A DNA stretch of 64,000 nt, taken from CAXXXW01 sp963665555. Lineage in GTDB: Bacteria; Pseudomonadota; Alphaproteobacteria; Thalassobaculales; Thalassobaculaceae. The notes beneath the pieces are model-generated. The model was not told the origin of the DNA and searched no databases. It saw only the letters and a program-made list of their open reading frames with translations. The position numbers and the translations under genes are program-made. Where the stretch lies: the NCBI GenBank assembly GCA_963665555.2, contig OY762308.1, positions 248,001 through 312,000 of the forward strand. Reading direction: 5' to 3'. Each line of letters starts with the position of its first letter. The stretch's first letter is position 1. Positions 17,132 through 25,019 of this stretch are shown here, in pieces.

Positions 17132-17506
17132 CTACGGGTCGCGGCTCAGCCCGTCGGCCTCCAGCCGGCGCAGGTAGTCGCGCCAGAGGCGCTCGCGGTC
17201 CGATCCCAGCCGGTGGAGGTAGCGCCAGGAGTACAGGCCGGTGTCGTGGCCGTCGTCGAAGCGGACGCGGATGGCGTAGTTGCCCACCGGCTCGACCGCG
17301 ACGATGCCGACATGGCGGCGGCCCGGCACGGTCTTCTTCTGGCTCGGCCCGTGCCCCTGGACCTCCGCCGACGGGCTTTCCACCCGCAGCAGCTCCGCCG
17401 GGATCGAGAAGGTCTCGCCGCTGTCGAAGTCGATCTCCAGGCGCCTTTCCGCCGACACGACGCGGATTTCGACGGGCCAATTCGTCGTCGCGAAATCCTC
17501 GCTCAC
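17132..17506 (-). CDS. DUF971 family protein (gamma-butyrobetaine hydroxylase-like N-terminal domain)
   Basis: Protein of 124 residues made only of the DUF971 domain, found at the N terminus of gamma-butyrobetaine hydroxylase and alone in many proteobacteria. The hallmark pattern is LEIDFDSGETFSIPAELLRVESPSAE (in two parts around residue 30) and GNYAIRVRFDDGHDTGLYSWRYL. Precise role unknown. The start overlaps the Trm112-like gene by 4 nt; last gene of the long minus-strand operon. Confidence 0.85.
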   Translation of the reverse strand: MSEDFATTNWPVEIRVVSAERRLEIDFDSGETFSIPAELLRVESPSAEVQGHGPSQKKTVPGRRHVGIVAVEPVGNYAIRVRFDDGHDTGLYSWRYLHRLGSDRERLWRDYLRRLEADGLSRDP

Positions 17507-17769
17507 GCCCGGCCTCCGCCGCCGCGCGCCGGCGGCCCCCCGTCCAGCGGCCGCGCCTCCTCCGCCAGCATGACCGGCACGCCGTCGCGGATCGGGAAGG
17601 CCAAGCCGGCCCGGTCGCTGACCAGTTCGCGGGCCGCGCGGTCGTAGCGCAGCGGCGCCTTGGTCAGCGGGCAGACGAGAAGCTCCAGCAGCCGGGGATC
17701 GACCTCCCGCCCGCCGGACGGCTCCGCGCCGCCGCCGGCCTCCGCCGTTTCGGGTTCAGTGTCTGGCAT
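17503..17769 (-). CDS. Trm112-family (UPF0434) protein
   Basis: Small 88-residue protein. The core LLELLVCPLTKAPLRYD, then LVSDRAGLAFPIRDGVPVML is the Trm112/YcaR fold. An extra acidic and Gly-rich head of about 22 residues and a Gly/Pro/Arg tail flank it. Trm112 relatives act as partners of methyltransferases; the bacterial role is unclear. Overlaps the LON-domain gene by 14 nt and DUF971 by 4 nt. Confidence 0.83.
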   Translation of the reverse strand: MPDTEPETAEAGGGAEPSGGREVDPRLLELLVCPLTKAPLRYDRAARELVSDRAGLAFPIRDGVPVMLAEEARPLDGGPPARGGGGRA

Positions 17770-18421
17770 CGTCGGCGCCGCCCGTCGGGTGAAGGGCCAT
17801 TTCCAGCAGCGCGAGCACGGTCCGCGCCCGCTCCCGCGCCGCGCCGGCCACCAGTATGGCCTGTTTTTCCGTCGGCTCGAAGGGGCAGCCGGTCGCCAGC
17901 GAGGCGACCAGGTCGGCGTCGCCGGCGCGGCCGATGGCGTCCCAGTCCGCCTCGATCCCCCTGGCGGCGAAATAGGCCCGGAGCGCGCGGGTCAGCCGCT
18001 CGCGGTCGATCCCGGGATCGGGGTCGTCCTCCGGCTCCAGGTCGGCGCGCCACGGCCGCCAGTCCGGGACGACGCGGCGGTAGCCGCGCGCGCCGTCGAT
18101 CTCGCGGTCGATGTCGAACCGCGCGACGCCGGCGAGCGTGATCAGGTAGCGCCCGTCGCCGGTCTCGGAAAACCGCACGATCCGGCCGGCGCAGCCGGTG
18201 CGGTAGAGTTCCGGGACCTCCGCCCCCTCCGCGCCGGGGGCGGGCTGGATCATGCCGACCAGCCGGTCGCCCGCCAGCGCGTCGTCGGTCATGGCGAGGT
18301 AGCGCGGCTCGAAAATGTTGAGCGGCAGCGCCCCGCCCGGCAGCAGCAGCGCGCCGGACAGCGGGAACACCGGCAGCGCGGCCGGGAGGTCGGCGAAACG
18401 CGGGAAGCGCGGCGTTCGCAT
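17756..18421 (-). CDS. LON N-terminal domain protein
   Basis: Protein of 221 residues made of the substrate-binding N-terminal domain of Lon protease, with no ATPase or protease part. Recognisable features are LPVFPLSGALLLPGG at residues 16-30, LNIFEPRYLAM, and FDIDREIDGARGYRRV. The short start of the family is intact, so this is not a broken Lon. Adjacent to the thioredoxin-TPR gene, a pairing usual in alphaproteobacteria; a joint role in protein quality control is inferred. Confidence 0.88.
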   Translation of the reverse strand: MRTPRFPRFADLPAALPVFPLSGALLLPGGALPLNIFEPRYLAMTDDALAGDRLVGMIQPAPGAEGAEVPELYRTGCAGRIVRFSETGDGRYLITLAGVARFDIDREIDGARGYRRVVPDWRPWRADLEPEDDPDPGIDRERLTRALRAYFAARGIEADWDAIGRAGDADLVASLATGCPFEPTEKQAILVAGAARERARTVLALLEMALHPTGGADDARH

Positions 18422-18451
18422 CGGCCCGGCCCCCGGCGCGCCGCCCGCCCG

Positions 18452-19351
18452 TCAGGAGAACAGGATGGAGGAGAGCCGCCGGCGCGCCGACACGGTGAGC
18501 GGGTCCTTGTGGCCGAACGCGCCGAACAGCTTGAGCAGCTGCTTGCGCGCCGCCTCGTCGCCGTGCGTCCGGTCGATGCGGATGCTCTCCAGCAGCTGCT
18601 CGACCGCCCCCTCGCGGTCGTTGGCGCCGTAAAGCGCCATGGCAAGGTCGAACCGCGCGTCGAGGTCGGCGGGGTCGGCGGCGATCCGGGCGCGGAGTTC
18701 GCCGGCGTCCCCGGCGGCGTCGCCGGCGTCGGCGAGTTCGATCCGCGCCAGCGCGGCCTGGATTTCCGGCGCCTTGCGCGTCTCCTCGTCCAGCCCCTCG
18801 ATCGTCTCGCGCGCGCGCGCCGTCTCGCCGAGGCCGACGAGGCAGGAGACCAGGCCCGCCAGCGCCGCGACCTCGGACGGGTCGTGCTGCAGGATCTGGC
18901 TGTACAGGCCGCCCGCGCCCTGGAAATCCCCGGCGGCGAGCATCTCCCCGGCCGTCGCCAGCGCGTCGGCCAGCGGCGAATCGCCGGCCGCGCCGCCGGT
19001 CAGCCGCCGCACGAAATCCCGCACCTGGCTTTCGGGGAGCGCGCCCGCGAAGCCGTCCACCGGGCGGCCGTCGCGGAACGCGAAGACCGCCGGGATCGAC
19101 TGCACGCGCATCTGCTGGGCGATTTCCGGGTTGCGGTCGATATCGACCTTGACCAGCCGCACCGCCCCCCTGGCCTCGCGCGTCACCTTCTCCAGCACCG
19201 GGCCGAGCTGCTTGCAGGGGCCGCACCACTCCGCCCAGAAATCGACGATCACCGGAACGGAGGTCGAGGCCTCCACAACGTCGGCCATGAAGCTTTCGGT
19301 CGTGGCGTCCCTGACGAGGTCCGCGCCGCCCCCGTCGATCAGCGTTTCCAT
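18452..19351 (-). CDS. cnoX: thioredoxin-TPR co-chaperone (CnoX/YbbN family)
   Basis: Protein of 299 residues: a thioredoxin domain (about 20-125) with an intact active site WCGPCK, followed by TPR-like helices (about 130-295). The order matches CnoX/YbbN, which holds unfolding proteins and passes them to GroEL under oxidative stress. E. coli YbbN lacks the first active-site Cys, while this protein keeps both, so it should also be able to do thiol-disulfide exchange. The ATG at 19351 was chosen because the thioredoxin fold begins soon after; the longer frame upstream is not conserved-looking. Confidence 0.88.
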   Translation of the reverse strand: METLIDGGGADLVRDATTESFMADVVEASTSVPVIVDFWAEWCGPCKQLGPVLEKVTREARGAVRLVKVDIDRNPEIAQQMRVQSIPAVFAFRDGRPVDGFAGALPESQVRDFVRRLTGGAAGDSPLADALATAGEMLAAGDFQGAGGLYSQILQHDPSEVAALAGLVSCLVGLGETARARETIEGLDEETRKAPEIQAALARIELADAGDAAGDAGELRARIAADPADLDARFDLAMALYGANDREGAVEQLLESIRIDRTHGDEAARKQLLKLFGAFGHKDPLTVSARRRLSSILFS

Positions 19352-19419
19352 GCCGCTTCCCCCGCTTGTCCGGCCGCGCCGGCCCGGTCCGGGGTTGTCG
19401 TCCGTAAGGCCGGCCCGCG

Positions 19420-19941
19420 TCAATCCCCCGTTTCGAGGTCGAGGATGCGCGGCTCGTGGCCGCAGGCCCGGACGAAGGCGACCAGGCCGTCCGGTTCGAC
19501 CGCCGTCGTCATCTCGTTGGAGATCGGGTGGTAGTTGAGCGGCGAGAGCGCCAGCATCCCCTCGTCCAGCACGACCTCGACCGCGCCGTCGGCGTCGTTG
19601 ATCAGCGCGAAGGGCGAGACCGCGCCGGGAACCACGCCCAGCACGCGCATCAGCCGGTCGGCGCTGCCGAAGGAGAGCCGGTCGGCGCCGATCCGCCGGC
19701 CCAGCGCCTTCAGGTCGATCCGCAGGTCCTCGCGGCACACGACCAGCCACATCCGGCCCTTGCGGTCGCGCAGGAACAGGTTCTTGCAGTGCCCGCCCGG
19801 CAGGTCGCCGCGCAGCGCCTTCGACTGCTCGACCGTGAACAGCGGCGGGTGGCGGTGCGTCTCGGCCGCGATGCCAAGCTCGTCGAGGCGGCGGAGCACG
19901 TCCTCGGGCGTCGCCGGGGCGCGGGGATCGGCGGCGCTCAT
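19420..19941 (-). CDS. proX: prolyl-tRNA editing protein ProX (YbaK/Ala-tRNA deacylase family)
   Basis: Free-standing editing domain of 173 residues that removes wrongly attached amino acids, typically Ala from tRNA-Pro. Family marks are THRHPPLFTVEQSKAL, GGHCKNLFLRDRKGR (which holds the key Lys), and PGAVSPFALINDAD. Its start overlaps the TPR-glycosyltransferase stop by 4 nt, so it is translated with that gene; the pairing has no clear functional reason. Confidence 0.9.
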   Translation of the reverse strand: MSAADPRAPATPEDVLRRLDELGIAAETHRHPPLFTVEQSKALRGDLPGGHCKNLFLRDRKGRMWLVVCREDLRIDLKALGRRIGADRLSFGSADRLMRVLGVVPGAVSPFALINDADGAVEVVLDEGMLALSPLNYHPISNEMTTAVEPDGLVAFVRACGHEPRILDLETGD

Positions 19942-21797
19942 CGGCCGGGCGCTCCGGCCGGGGCGGGGCGGGGGACGAGGGCGGGAGCCGCTCCCGCCCG
20001 GCGCGCGGCCAGCGCCTCGTCCAGCGCGCGGCCGATCGCGCCGAACACGCCGGCCCAGTCGCCGGGGCTTCGCTGGCGGAACAGGCGGGCCGTCGGATAC
20101 CACGGGCTGTCGTCGCGCCCGCGCATCCAGCGCCAGTCCGGGTTGTGGCTCAGCGCGAGCCAGAGCGGAACGCCGAGCGCGCCGGCGAGGTGCGGGATCG
20201 AGGTGTCGGAGGAGACCACCAGGTCGAGCCGCTTCATAATCGCCGCCGTGTCGTGGAAATCGGCGCCGAGCCGGACCAGTTCCGGCGGCGCGTCGCGCAG
20301 CTGCGCCTCGCCGTCGCCCTTCTGCAGGCTGTAGAGCCGCAGGCCGGGCTTGTCCAGGAAGGGCAGGAACCAGCGCAGGCCGGGCGAACGCTGGCGGTCG
20401 TCGGAGAAGCCCGGATTGCCGGCCCAGACGATGCCGACCGCGAGCTCGCCCGGCCCGGCGCCGGGCAGGTCGACCTCGATGTCCGGGGCCTCGATCCACG
20501 GCGCGACGGGCACGTCCTCGAACCCGCGCGCGCCGAGGGCCAGCGGCGCGCTCAGCAGCGGCAGGTGCACGTCGAAATCGTCCGGCTGCTTCAGCCGTTC
20601 GACGACCTCCACCCGGTCCTCGAACTGGCGGAACAGCTTCAGCAGCGGCTCGTGGCATTCGAGGATCACGCGCCCGTCCTGGCGCGCGAGTCCGGGCACG
20701 AACCGGGCGAACTGGATATGGTCGCCCAGCCCCTGCTCGGCATGGACCAGCAGGGTGCGGCCGGCCAGCGGCGAGCCGTCCCATTGCGGCTGGGGGAAGT
20801 TGCGCCGGCGCGACGGGAAGCCGTCGTAGCGCCAGCGCCATTCGTACTCCGCGAAACCCTCCTCGAGCCGCCCCGCCGCCAGCAGGGAGAGCGCGAGGTT
20901 CCAGTGGGTCTCGGCCCGCTCCGGCTCGATCCGCAGCGCGCGGCGGTAGGCGAGCGTGGCGTCGTCGAGCCGGCCGGTCTCCTTCTCCAGGTTGCCGAGG
21001 TTGTACCAGGCGCCCCGGCCGCCGGGATCGAGCGCCAGCGAGCGCCGGTAGGCCGCCCGCGAGCCGTCGAAATCCTTCGTCTTGCGCAGCAGCGCGCCGA
21101 AATTGGAGAACAGGTAGGCGGGCCGGCGGATCTCCATCGCGCGCTCGTAGCACCGCCGCGCCTCGTCGAACTCCTCGCGCCGCTGGAGCAGGTTGGCGAG
21201 GTCGGAGAGGATGTCGAACAGGACCGCGCCGCGCGCCGGCCCGGCCGCCTGGCGCAGCACGCGCGCGGCCCGCTCCGTATCGCCCGCCCGCTCCAGCGCG
21301 CCCGCGAGCGCGCGCCGCGCCGGGATGCTGCCGGGGTCGAGGTTGACCGCCGTCTCGAACAGCGGCAGCGCCCGGGCGTGCCGCCCGGCGGCGGCGTGGA
21401 CGCGCCCGGCCTGCAGGCGCAGTTCGGGCTGGAGGGGGAACCGTTTCAGCCCCTCCCGCGCCATGGCCTCGGCGAATTTCGCGTCGCGGGAGTCGCGCCC
21501 GATCCGGGCGCCGGCGGCGAAGAAGGCGCCGTCGAGCGCGTCGCGCCGGGAGCGGAAGACATGCCTGAGGCGCTTCTTCGCCGCGTCCGCGTCGCCGTCG
21601 CGGAACTCGATCTCGGCCATGCGCCAGGAGAGCGACGGATCGGCGGGCCACGCCTTCAGCCCGTCCGCGGCCGCCTCCCGCCCGCCGGCGCGGTCGCCGT
21701 CGCGCAGCCGCTTGTCGGTCCGCTCGATATAATGCCGGACCGGCCGTCTTTGCTTCGGCGGGGCCTTGTTTTCCGGCGCGGGCGCGGGCGTGTTCAT
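19938..21797 (-). CDS. TPR protein fused to a glycosyltransferase family 9-like domain
   Basis: Protein of 619 residues. TPR repeats fill about residues 35-335; clear units include PAYLFSNFGALLRKTKDF, GRGAWYNLGNLEKETGRLDD and AETHWNLALSLLAAGRLEE. The C-terminal half (about 345-600) resembles GT9/ADP-heptose-transferase folds: TLLVHAEQGLGDHIQFARFV, VGIVWAGNPGFSDDRQRS, and LVVSSDTSIPHLAGALGVP. Bacterial relatives work in flagellin, surface-protein or polysaccharide glycosylation; the acceptor here is unknown. No signal peptide, so cytoplasmic. Coupled by 4-nt overlaps to the GT4 gene upstream and proX downstream. Confidence 0.8.
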   Translation of the reverse strand: MNTPAPAPENKAPPKQRRPVRHYIERTDKRLRDGDRAGGREAAADGLKAWPADPSLSWRMAEIEFRDGDADAAKKRLRHVFRSRRDALDGAFFAAGARIGRDSRDAKFAEAMAREGLKRFPLQPELRLQAGRVHAAAGRHARALPLFETAVNLDPGSIPARRALAGALERAGDTERAARVLRQAAGPARGAVLFDILSDLANLLQRREEFDEARRCYERAMEIRRPAYLFSNFGALLRKTKDFDGSRAAYRRSLALDPGGRGAWYNLGNLEKETGRLDDATLAYRRALRIEPERAETHWNLALSLLAAGRLEEGFAEYEWRWRYDGFPSRRRNFPQPQWDGSPLAGRTLLVHAEQGLGDHIQFARFVPGLARQDGRVILECHEPLLKLFRQFEDRVEVVERLKQPDDFDVHLPLLSAPLALGARGFEDVPVAPWIEAPDIEVDLPGAGPGELAVGIVWAGNPGFSDDRQRSPGLRWFLPFLDKPGLRLYSLQKGDGEAQLRDAPPELVRLGADFHDTAAIMKRLDLVVSSDTSIPHLAGALGVPLWLALSHNPDWRWMRGRDDSPWYPTARLFRQRSPGDWAGVFGAIGRALDEALAARRAGAAPALVPRPAPAGAPGR

Positions 21798-23482
21798 CGA
21801 AGCTCCACCAGGTCGAATTTCGCCAGCCACAACAGCGTGCGCGCCAGCCGGCGCCCCTCGCCCCGGTGGGCGGCGGCGAGGTCGGACACGCGGGCCGGCC
21901 CGGCGGCGAGCCGGCCGAGCAGGGCGTCGGTCGCGGCGTCCGGCAGGAAGGCGTGGGCGGCGAAAGTGTGCATCCCGCCCTCGCGCAGCCGGGCGAGGTC
22001 GCCCGCCGGGTCGCGGCTCCGCGAGGCGACGGTCGTCTCCGGGCCGAGGCGGGCGGTGGGATAGCCCCGGAAGACCGCGAAGGGGTCGGGGAAGTCGGCG
22101 TGGGCGGTCTCGCGCGCCCGGTCGCGCAAGGCGACGCCGGCGGCGGCCGCGCGCGCCCGCGCCAGTTCGGCCCACAACTCCTCGTAGGCCGCGACGACGA
22201 CGCGCCAGTCGTAGAGTTGCAGCGCCCGCTCCCGCGCCGCCGCGCCCATCCGCGCGCGCAGCTCCGCGCTTTCGGCCAGCCCGGCGATCGCCCCGGCGCA
22301 GGCCTCCACGTCCACCGCCGTGGCGAGGCTGGCGGCGCCGATATAGCGGTCGTAGGTGTCGATTCCGGCGGCGTGCCGGTCCGCGAGGTCGATCCCGGCG
22401 CCGGGGCCGGGCGCGGCGGTGGGAACGCGGAAGCCGGTCTTTCCGTGGACCGTGGTGTCGCGGTAGCCGTTCCAGTCGCTCGCGACGCAGGGCAGGCCGG
22501 CCGCCATCGCCTCGATCGGCGTCAGCCCGAAGCTCTCCTGCACATTGTCCGACAGCGAGACGAAGATGTCGGCGGCCCGCCACGCCGCCCGCGCCACCGC
22601 GTCGTCCGCGCCGTCGAGGAAATGGACGCGGACCTCGCGGCAGAACCGCGCGGCGGCGTCGCGGAACTCCCGCTCGATCCATTCGTTGGGGAACTGCCCG
22701 GCCAGCAGCAGGTGGAGCCGGCCGCGCCGCAGCCGCCGGGCCGCGCGCTCCGCCGCCAGGTACATCGGCGTCGGATGCGCCTTGGCGTGGAAGGACAGCC
22801 GCCCGACGAACAGGGCGGCGCACTCGCCCTCCAGCACGCCGAGGCGCGCGCGCAGCCCGGCCCGCGCGCCCTCGTCCGGCGCGTAGGCGGCGCAATCGAC
22901 GCCGAGCGGGATCGTCGCCAGCCGCACCGGGCTGCGGAAGCGGCCGCCGCCCCGGCGCTCCAGCCACTCGGCGCGCCGCTCCACGATCCGCTCGACGGCC
23001 GCGCGCGCCGGCGCGGAGGTGCAGACCAGCGCGTCCCAGGGCTGCGTCGGCGCGACGAGGTATTCGCCGATCGAGCGGACCACCCGGTCCGACGCGACGG
23101 TGTGGGTGACGCCGCACAGGCTGTAGTCGCGCTCGTCGCCGAGCCGGCGGGTCCACGCCGCCTCGTCCAGCCCCGGTCCGGGCACGAAGAGCGCGCCGGC
23201 GGCGCGCAGCGGCCGGCGGTCGAGCGGGCGCGCCCAGACGACCTCGCGCCCGCGGCCGTCGTGGGCGCGGACGAAGCGGCGGAACTCCTCGAAATGCGCC
23301 CGCGAGGCGGTCAGCGCCGTCAGCGGCTCCGCGCGGCCGTGCTCGACGAAGCCCTTCAGGAAGCCCGCGCCGGCCGAGTGCCGCCCCTTCACCCGCGGCC
23401 GGTCGGCCCGGAAGGCGTCGGGATGGTAGGAGATGGCGCAGTTCGGCCCGGCGGTCGTCGTCATCGTCGTCGTGTCGGTCAT
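21794..23482 (-). CDS. GT4-like glycosyltransferase with a C-terminal winged-helix-like domain
   Basis: Protein of 562 residues. It opens with a Thr-rich head (MTDTTTMTTTAG), then a GT-B fold: LATIPLGVDCAAYAPDE, LFVGRLSFHAKAHP near residue 220, and the donor-binding motif ESFGLTPIEAMAAGLPCVASD near 325. After the GT-B part (ends about 440), the last 60 residues, including LLGRLAAGPARVSDLAAA and RRLARTLLWLAKFDLVELR, look like a winged-helix domain. Likely a cytoplasmic retaining sugar transferase; acceptor unknown. The start lies 55 bp after the preceding glycosyltransferase; the stop overlaps the TPR gene by 4 nt. Confidence 0.8.
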   Translation of the reverse strand: MTDTTTMTTTAGPNCAISYHPDAFRADRPRVKGRHSAGAGFLKGFVEHGRAEPLTALTASRAHFEEFRRFVRAHDGRGREVVWARPLDRRPLRAAGALFVPGPGLDEAAWTRRLGDERDYSLCGVTHTVASDRVVRSIGEYLVAPTQPWDALVCTSAPARAAVERIVERRAEWLERRGGGRFRSPVRLATIPLGVDCAAYAPDEGARAGLRARLGVLEGECAALFVGRLSFHAKAHPTPMYLAAERAARRLRRGRLHLLLAGQFPNEWIEREFRDAAARFCREVRVHFLDGADDAVARAAWRAADIFVSLSDNVQESFGLTPIEAMAAGLPCVASDWNGYRDTTVHGKTGFRVPTAAPGPGAGIDLADRHAAGIDTYDRYIGAASLATAVDVEACAGAIAGLAESAELRARMGAAARERALQLYDWRVVVAAYEELWAELARARAAAAGVALRDRARETAHADFPDPFAVFRGYPTARLGPETTVASRSRDPAGDLARLREGGMHTFAAHAFLPDAATDALLGRLAAGPARVSDLAAAHRGEGRRLARTLLWLAKFDLVELR

Positions 23483-23537
23483 CGGGCTTCGGGCCGCCGG
23501 CGGAAGGGGGTCGCGCGCATTGGGGGGCGCGGGCGCT

Positions 23538-24842
23538 TTACCCGAGTCCGGCCGCGTTGTCGAGCGCCGGCGCGGCCGCGGGCGGCGCGTCCCGGCCCGG
23601 CGGCGGCTCCTCCGTCGGCGGCGGGGTCCGGCCCTCGGCGAGCGCGCGCACCAGTTCGACCTGGGCCGGCAGGCAGACGCCGCGCAGGTCGTATTGGCGC
23701 AGGACCGCCCGCCGCGCCGCCTTGCCCATCGCGGCGGCGGCCTCCCGGTCCTCCAGCGTCGCGACGACGGCGGCGGCGATCTCGCGCGGGTCGTGGAAAT
23801 CGACCAGCCGGCCCTCTTGCCCGTCGCGGATCGCCTCCGCCACCGGCTCGGTGCGCGACGCGACCATCGCGCATTCGTGCGACATCGCCTCGATCGCCGA
23901 CCAGGACAGCACGAAGGGGTAGGTCAGGTAGACATGCGCGCTGGAGATCGAGAAGACCCGGCGCAGGTCCTCGTGCGGCACGCGGGGCAGGAAATGGACC
24001 CGCGCGGGGTCGAGGCGGGCCTGGTCGAGCATCGCCTCGCGCCAGTTCCCGCCCCGGGGCGGCCCGGAGCCGTAGCTCACGCCGTCGCCGCCGACCAGCA
24101 CGATCCGCGCCTTCGGGCGGCGTTCCAGGATCGGGCCGGCGGCGCGCATGAACACGTCGAAGCCGCGATAGGGTTCGAGGTTGCGGGCGATGTAGGTCAC
24201 CACCTCGTCCCCGCGGGTCAGCCGCTCGCCGTTGGGCAGTTCGAGCGCGGCGTCGGGATCGCGCCGGCAGAGGTCGGTGTCCACGCCGTCGTGGATCACC
24301 GAGATGCGCCGGCGCATCGGTTCGGGATGCTGGCTCCACTGCCACCAGGTGGGGCTGATCCCCCAGTCGGCCGCCTCCATGCTGAGCGCCATGTGGGCGT
24401 TGCGCATCCGGGTGCGGCAGTCGCGGTCGAGGTCCGGCTTGTAGTCGGGCGCGAAGTCCACGTCCGACCCGGTCGCCGAGTAGTAGAACTCGCAGAACGC
24501 GAGGATGCGCGAATCGGGGAACACGTCGCGCAGGAACAGCGCCTCTCCCCAGCCGGTGTGGGCCATGATCGCGTCCGGCCGGAAGCCGGATTTCGAGAGG
24601 TCGAGCGCGGCGCGCGCCGCCCCCTGGCCCTGCAGGACCTGCTCCTCCAGCTGGCCGAGATAGTGGTGGATGTTCCCCGACCGCCCGCGCGTGACCTTGT
24701 AGGTCGCCTTGCGCACGCCGGGCAGGTCCGGCTTGCCCTCGGTGGTGACGAAGGCGACCTCGTTGGCCGGGTCGCGCGCCAGTTCGGGCGCGAGGTGCTT
24801 GTACTGGCCCGGCATGTTCTGGTGCACGAAGAGGAATTTCAC
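23538..24842 (-). CDS. glycosyltransferase family 4 protein
   Basis: Protein of 434 residues with a GT-B fold. The start is a GTG at 24842 (first residues KFLFVHQNMPGQYKHL), a head typical of a known GT4 subgroup. The donor-site half has ARNLEPYRGFDVFMRA near residue 220, RIVLVGGDGVSYG, and the motif TYPFVLSWSAIEAMSHECAM near 320. The last 40 residues are Pro/Ala-rich and probably disordered. First gene of the minus-strand operon, with a promoter at 24912-24941. It is divergent from the type I secretion genes. Confidence 0.83.
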   Translation of the reverse strand: MKFLFVHQNMPGQYKHLAPELARDPANEVAFVTTEGKPDLPGVRKATYKVTRGRSGNIHHYLGQLEEQVLQGQGAARAALDLSKSGFRPDAIMAHTGWGEALFLRDVFPDSRILAFCEFYYSATGSDVDFAPDYKPDLDRDCRTRMRNAHMALSMEAADWGISPTWWQWSQHPEPMRRRISVIHDGVDTDLCRRDPDAALELPNGERLTRGDEVVTYIARNLEPYRGFDVFMRAAGPILERRPKARIVLVGGDGVSYGSGPPRGGNWREAMLDQARLDPARVHFLPRVPHEDLRRVFSISSAHVYLTYPFVLSWSAIEAMSHECAMVASRTEPVAEAIRDGQEGRLVDFHDPREIAAAVVATLEDREAAAAMGKAARRAVLRQYDLRGVCLPAQVELVRALAEGRTPPPTEEPPPGRDAPPAAAPALDNAAGLG

Positions 24843-24888
24843 GATCCGCGCCGCGTTCCGGTTTCGTCGGGGGCGGCGCCGAATTCGT

Positions 24889-24917
24889 TTGCGGCGCCGC
24901 GACGGAGCGCCTACATA
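24889..24917 (+). promoter_or_regulatory. candidate promoter for the type I secretion genes, sharing its -10
   Basis: TTGCGG (24889-24894), 17-nt spacer, TACATA (24912-24917), about 100 nt before the ATG at 25020. The -10 hexamer occupies exactly the same bases as the -10 of the divergent glycosyltransferase promoter. Confidence 0.48.
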
Positions 24918-24941
24918 GGGCCGACCGCGACGGATCGTCAA
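24912..24941 (-). promoter_or_regulatory. candidate promoter for the glycosyltransferase operon
   Basis: Minus strand TTGACG (24941-24936), 18-nt spacer, TATGTA (24917-24912), about 70 nt before the GTG at 24842. Strong by local standards. Its -10 is the reverse complement of the -10 of the divergent promoter for the secretion genes. Confidence 0.55.
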
Positions 24942-25019
24942 ACGCGCCGGCGCCCGGCGCGCCGGACATCGCTCCCGGCGCCCCCGTCGGCGCGGGGCCG
25001 GGCGGCGGAAGGGCGGTCG

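Noticed and set aside
19352..19419. Promoter for cnoX (TTGACG with CGACAA at 17 nt on the minus strand)
   Set aside because: The -10 does not match consensus; the gene probably lies in the larger operon.
17660..19534. 624-residue + strand frame over cnoX, LON-domain and Trm112-like genes
   Set aside because: Shadow; three recognisable proteins lie on the minus strand.
23433..25019. Upstream extension of the type I secretion ATPase frame
   Set aside because: Covers the antisense of a glycosyltransferase and the intergenic promoter; the ABC protein starts at 25020.
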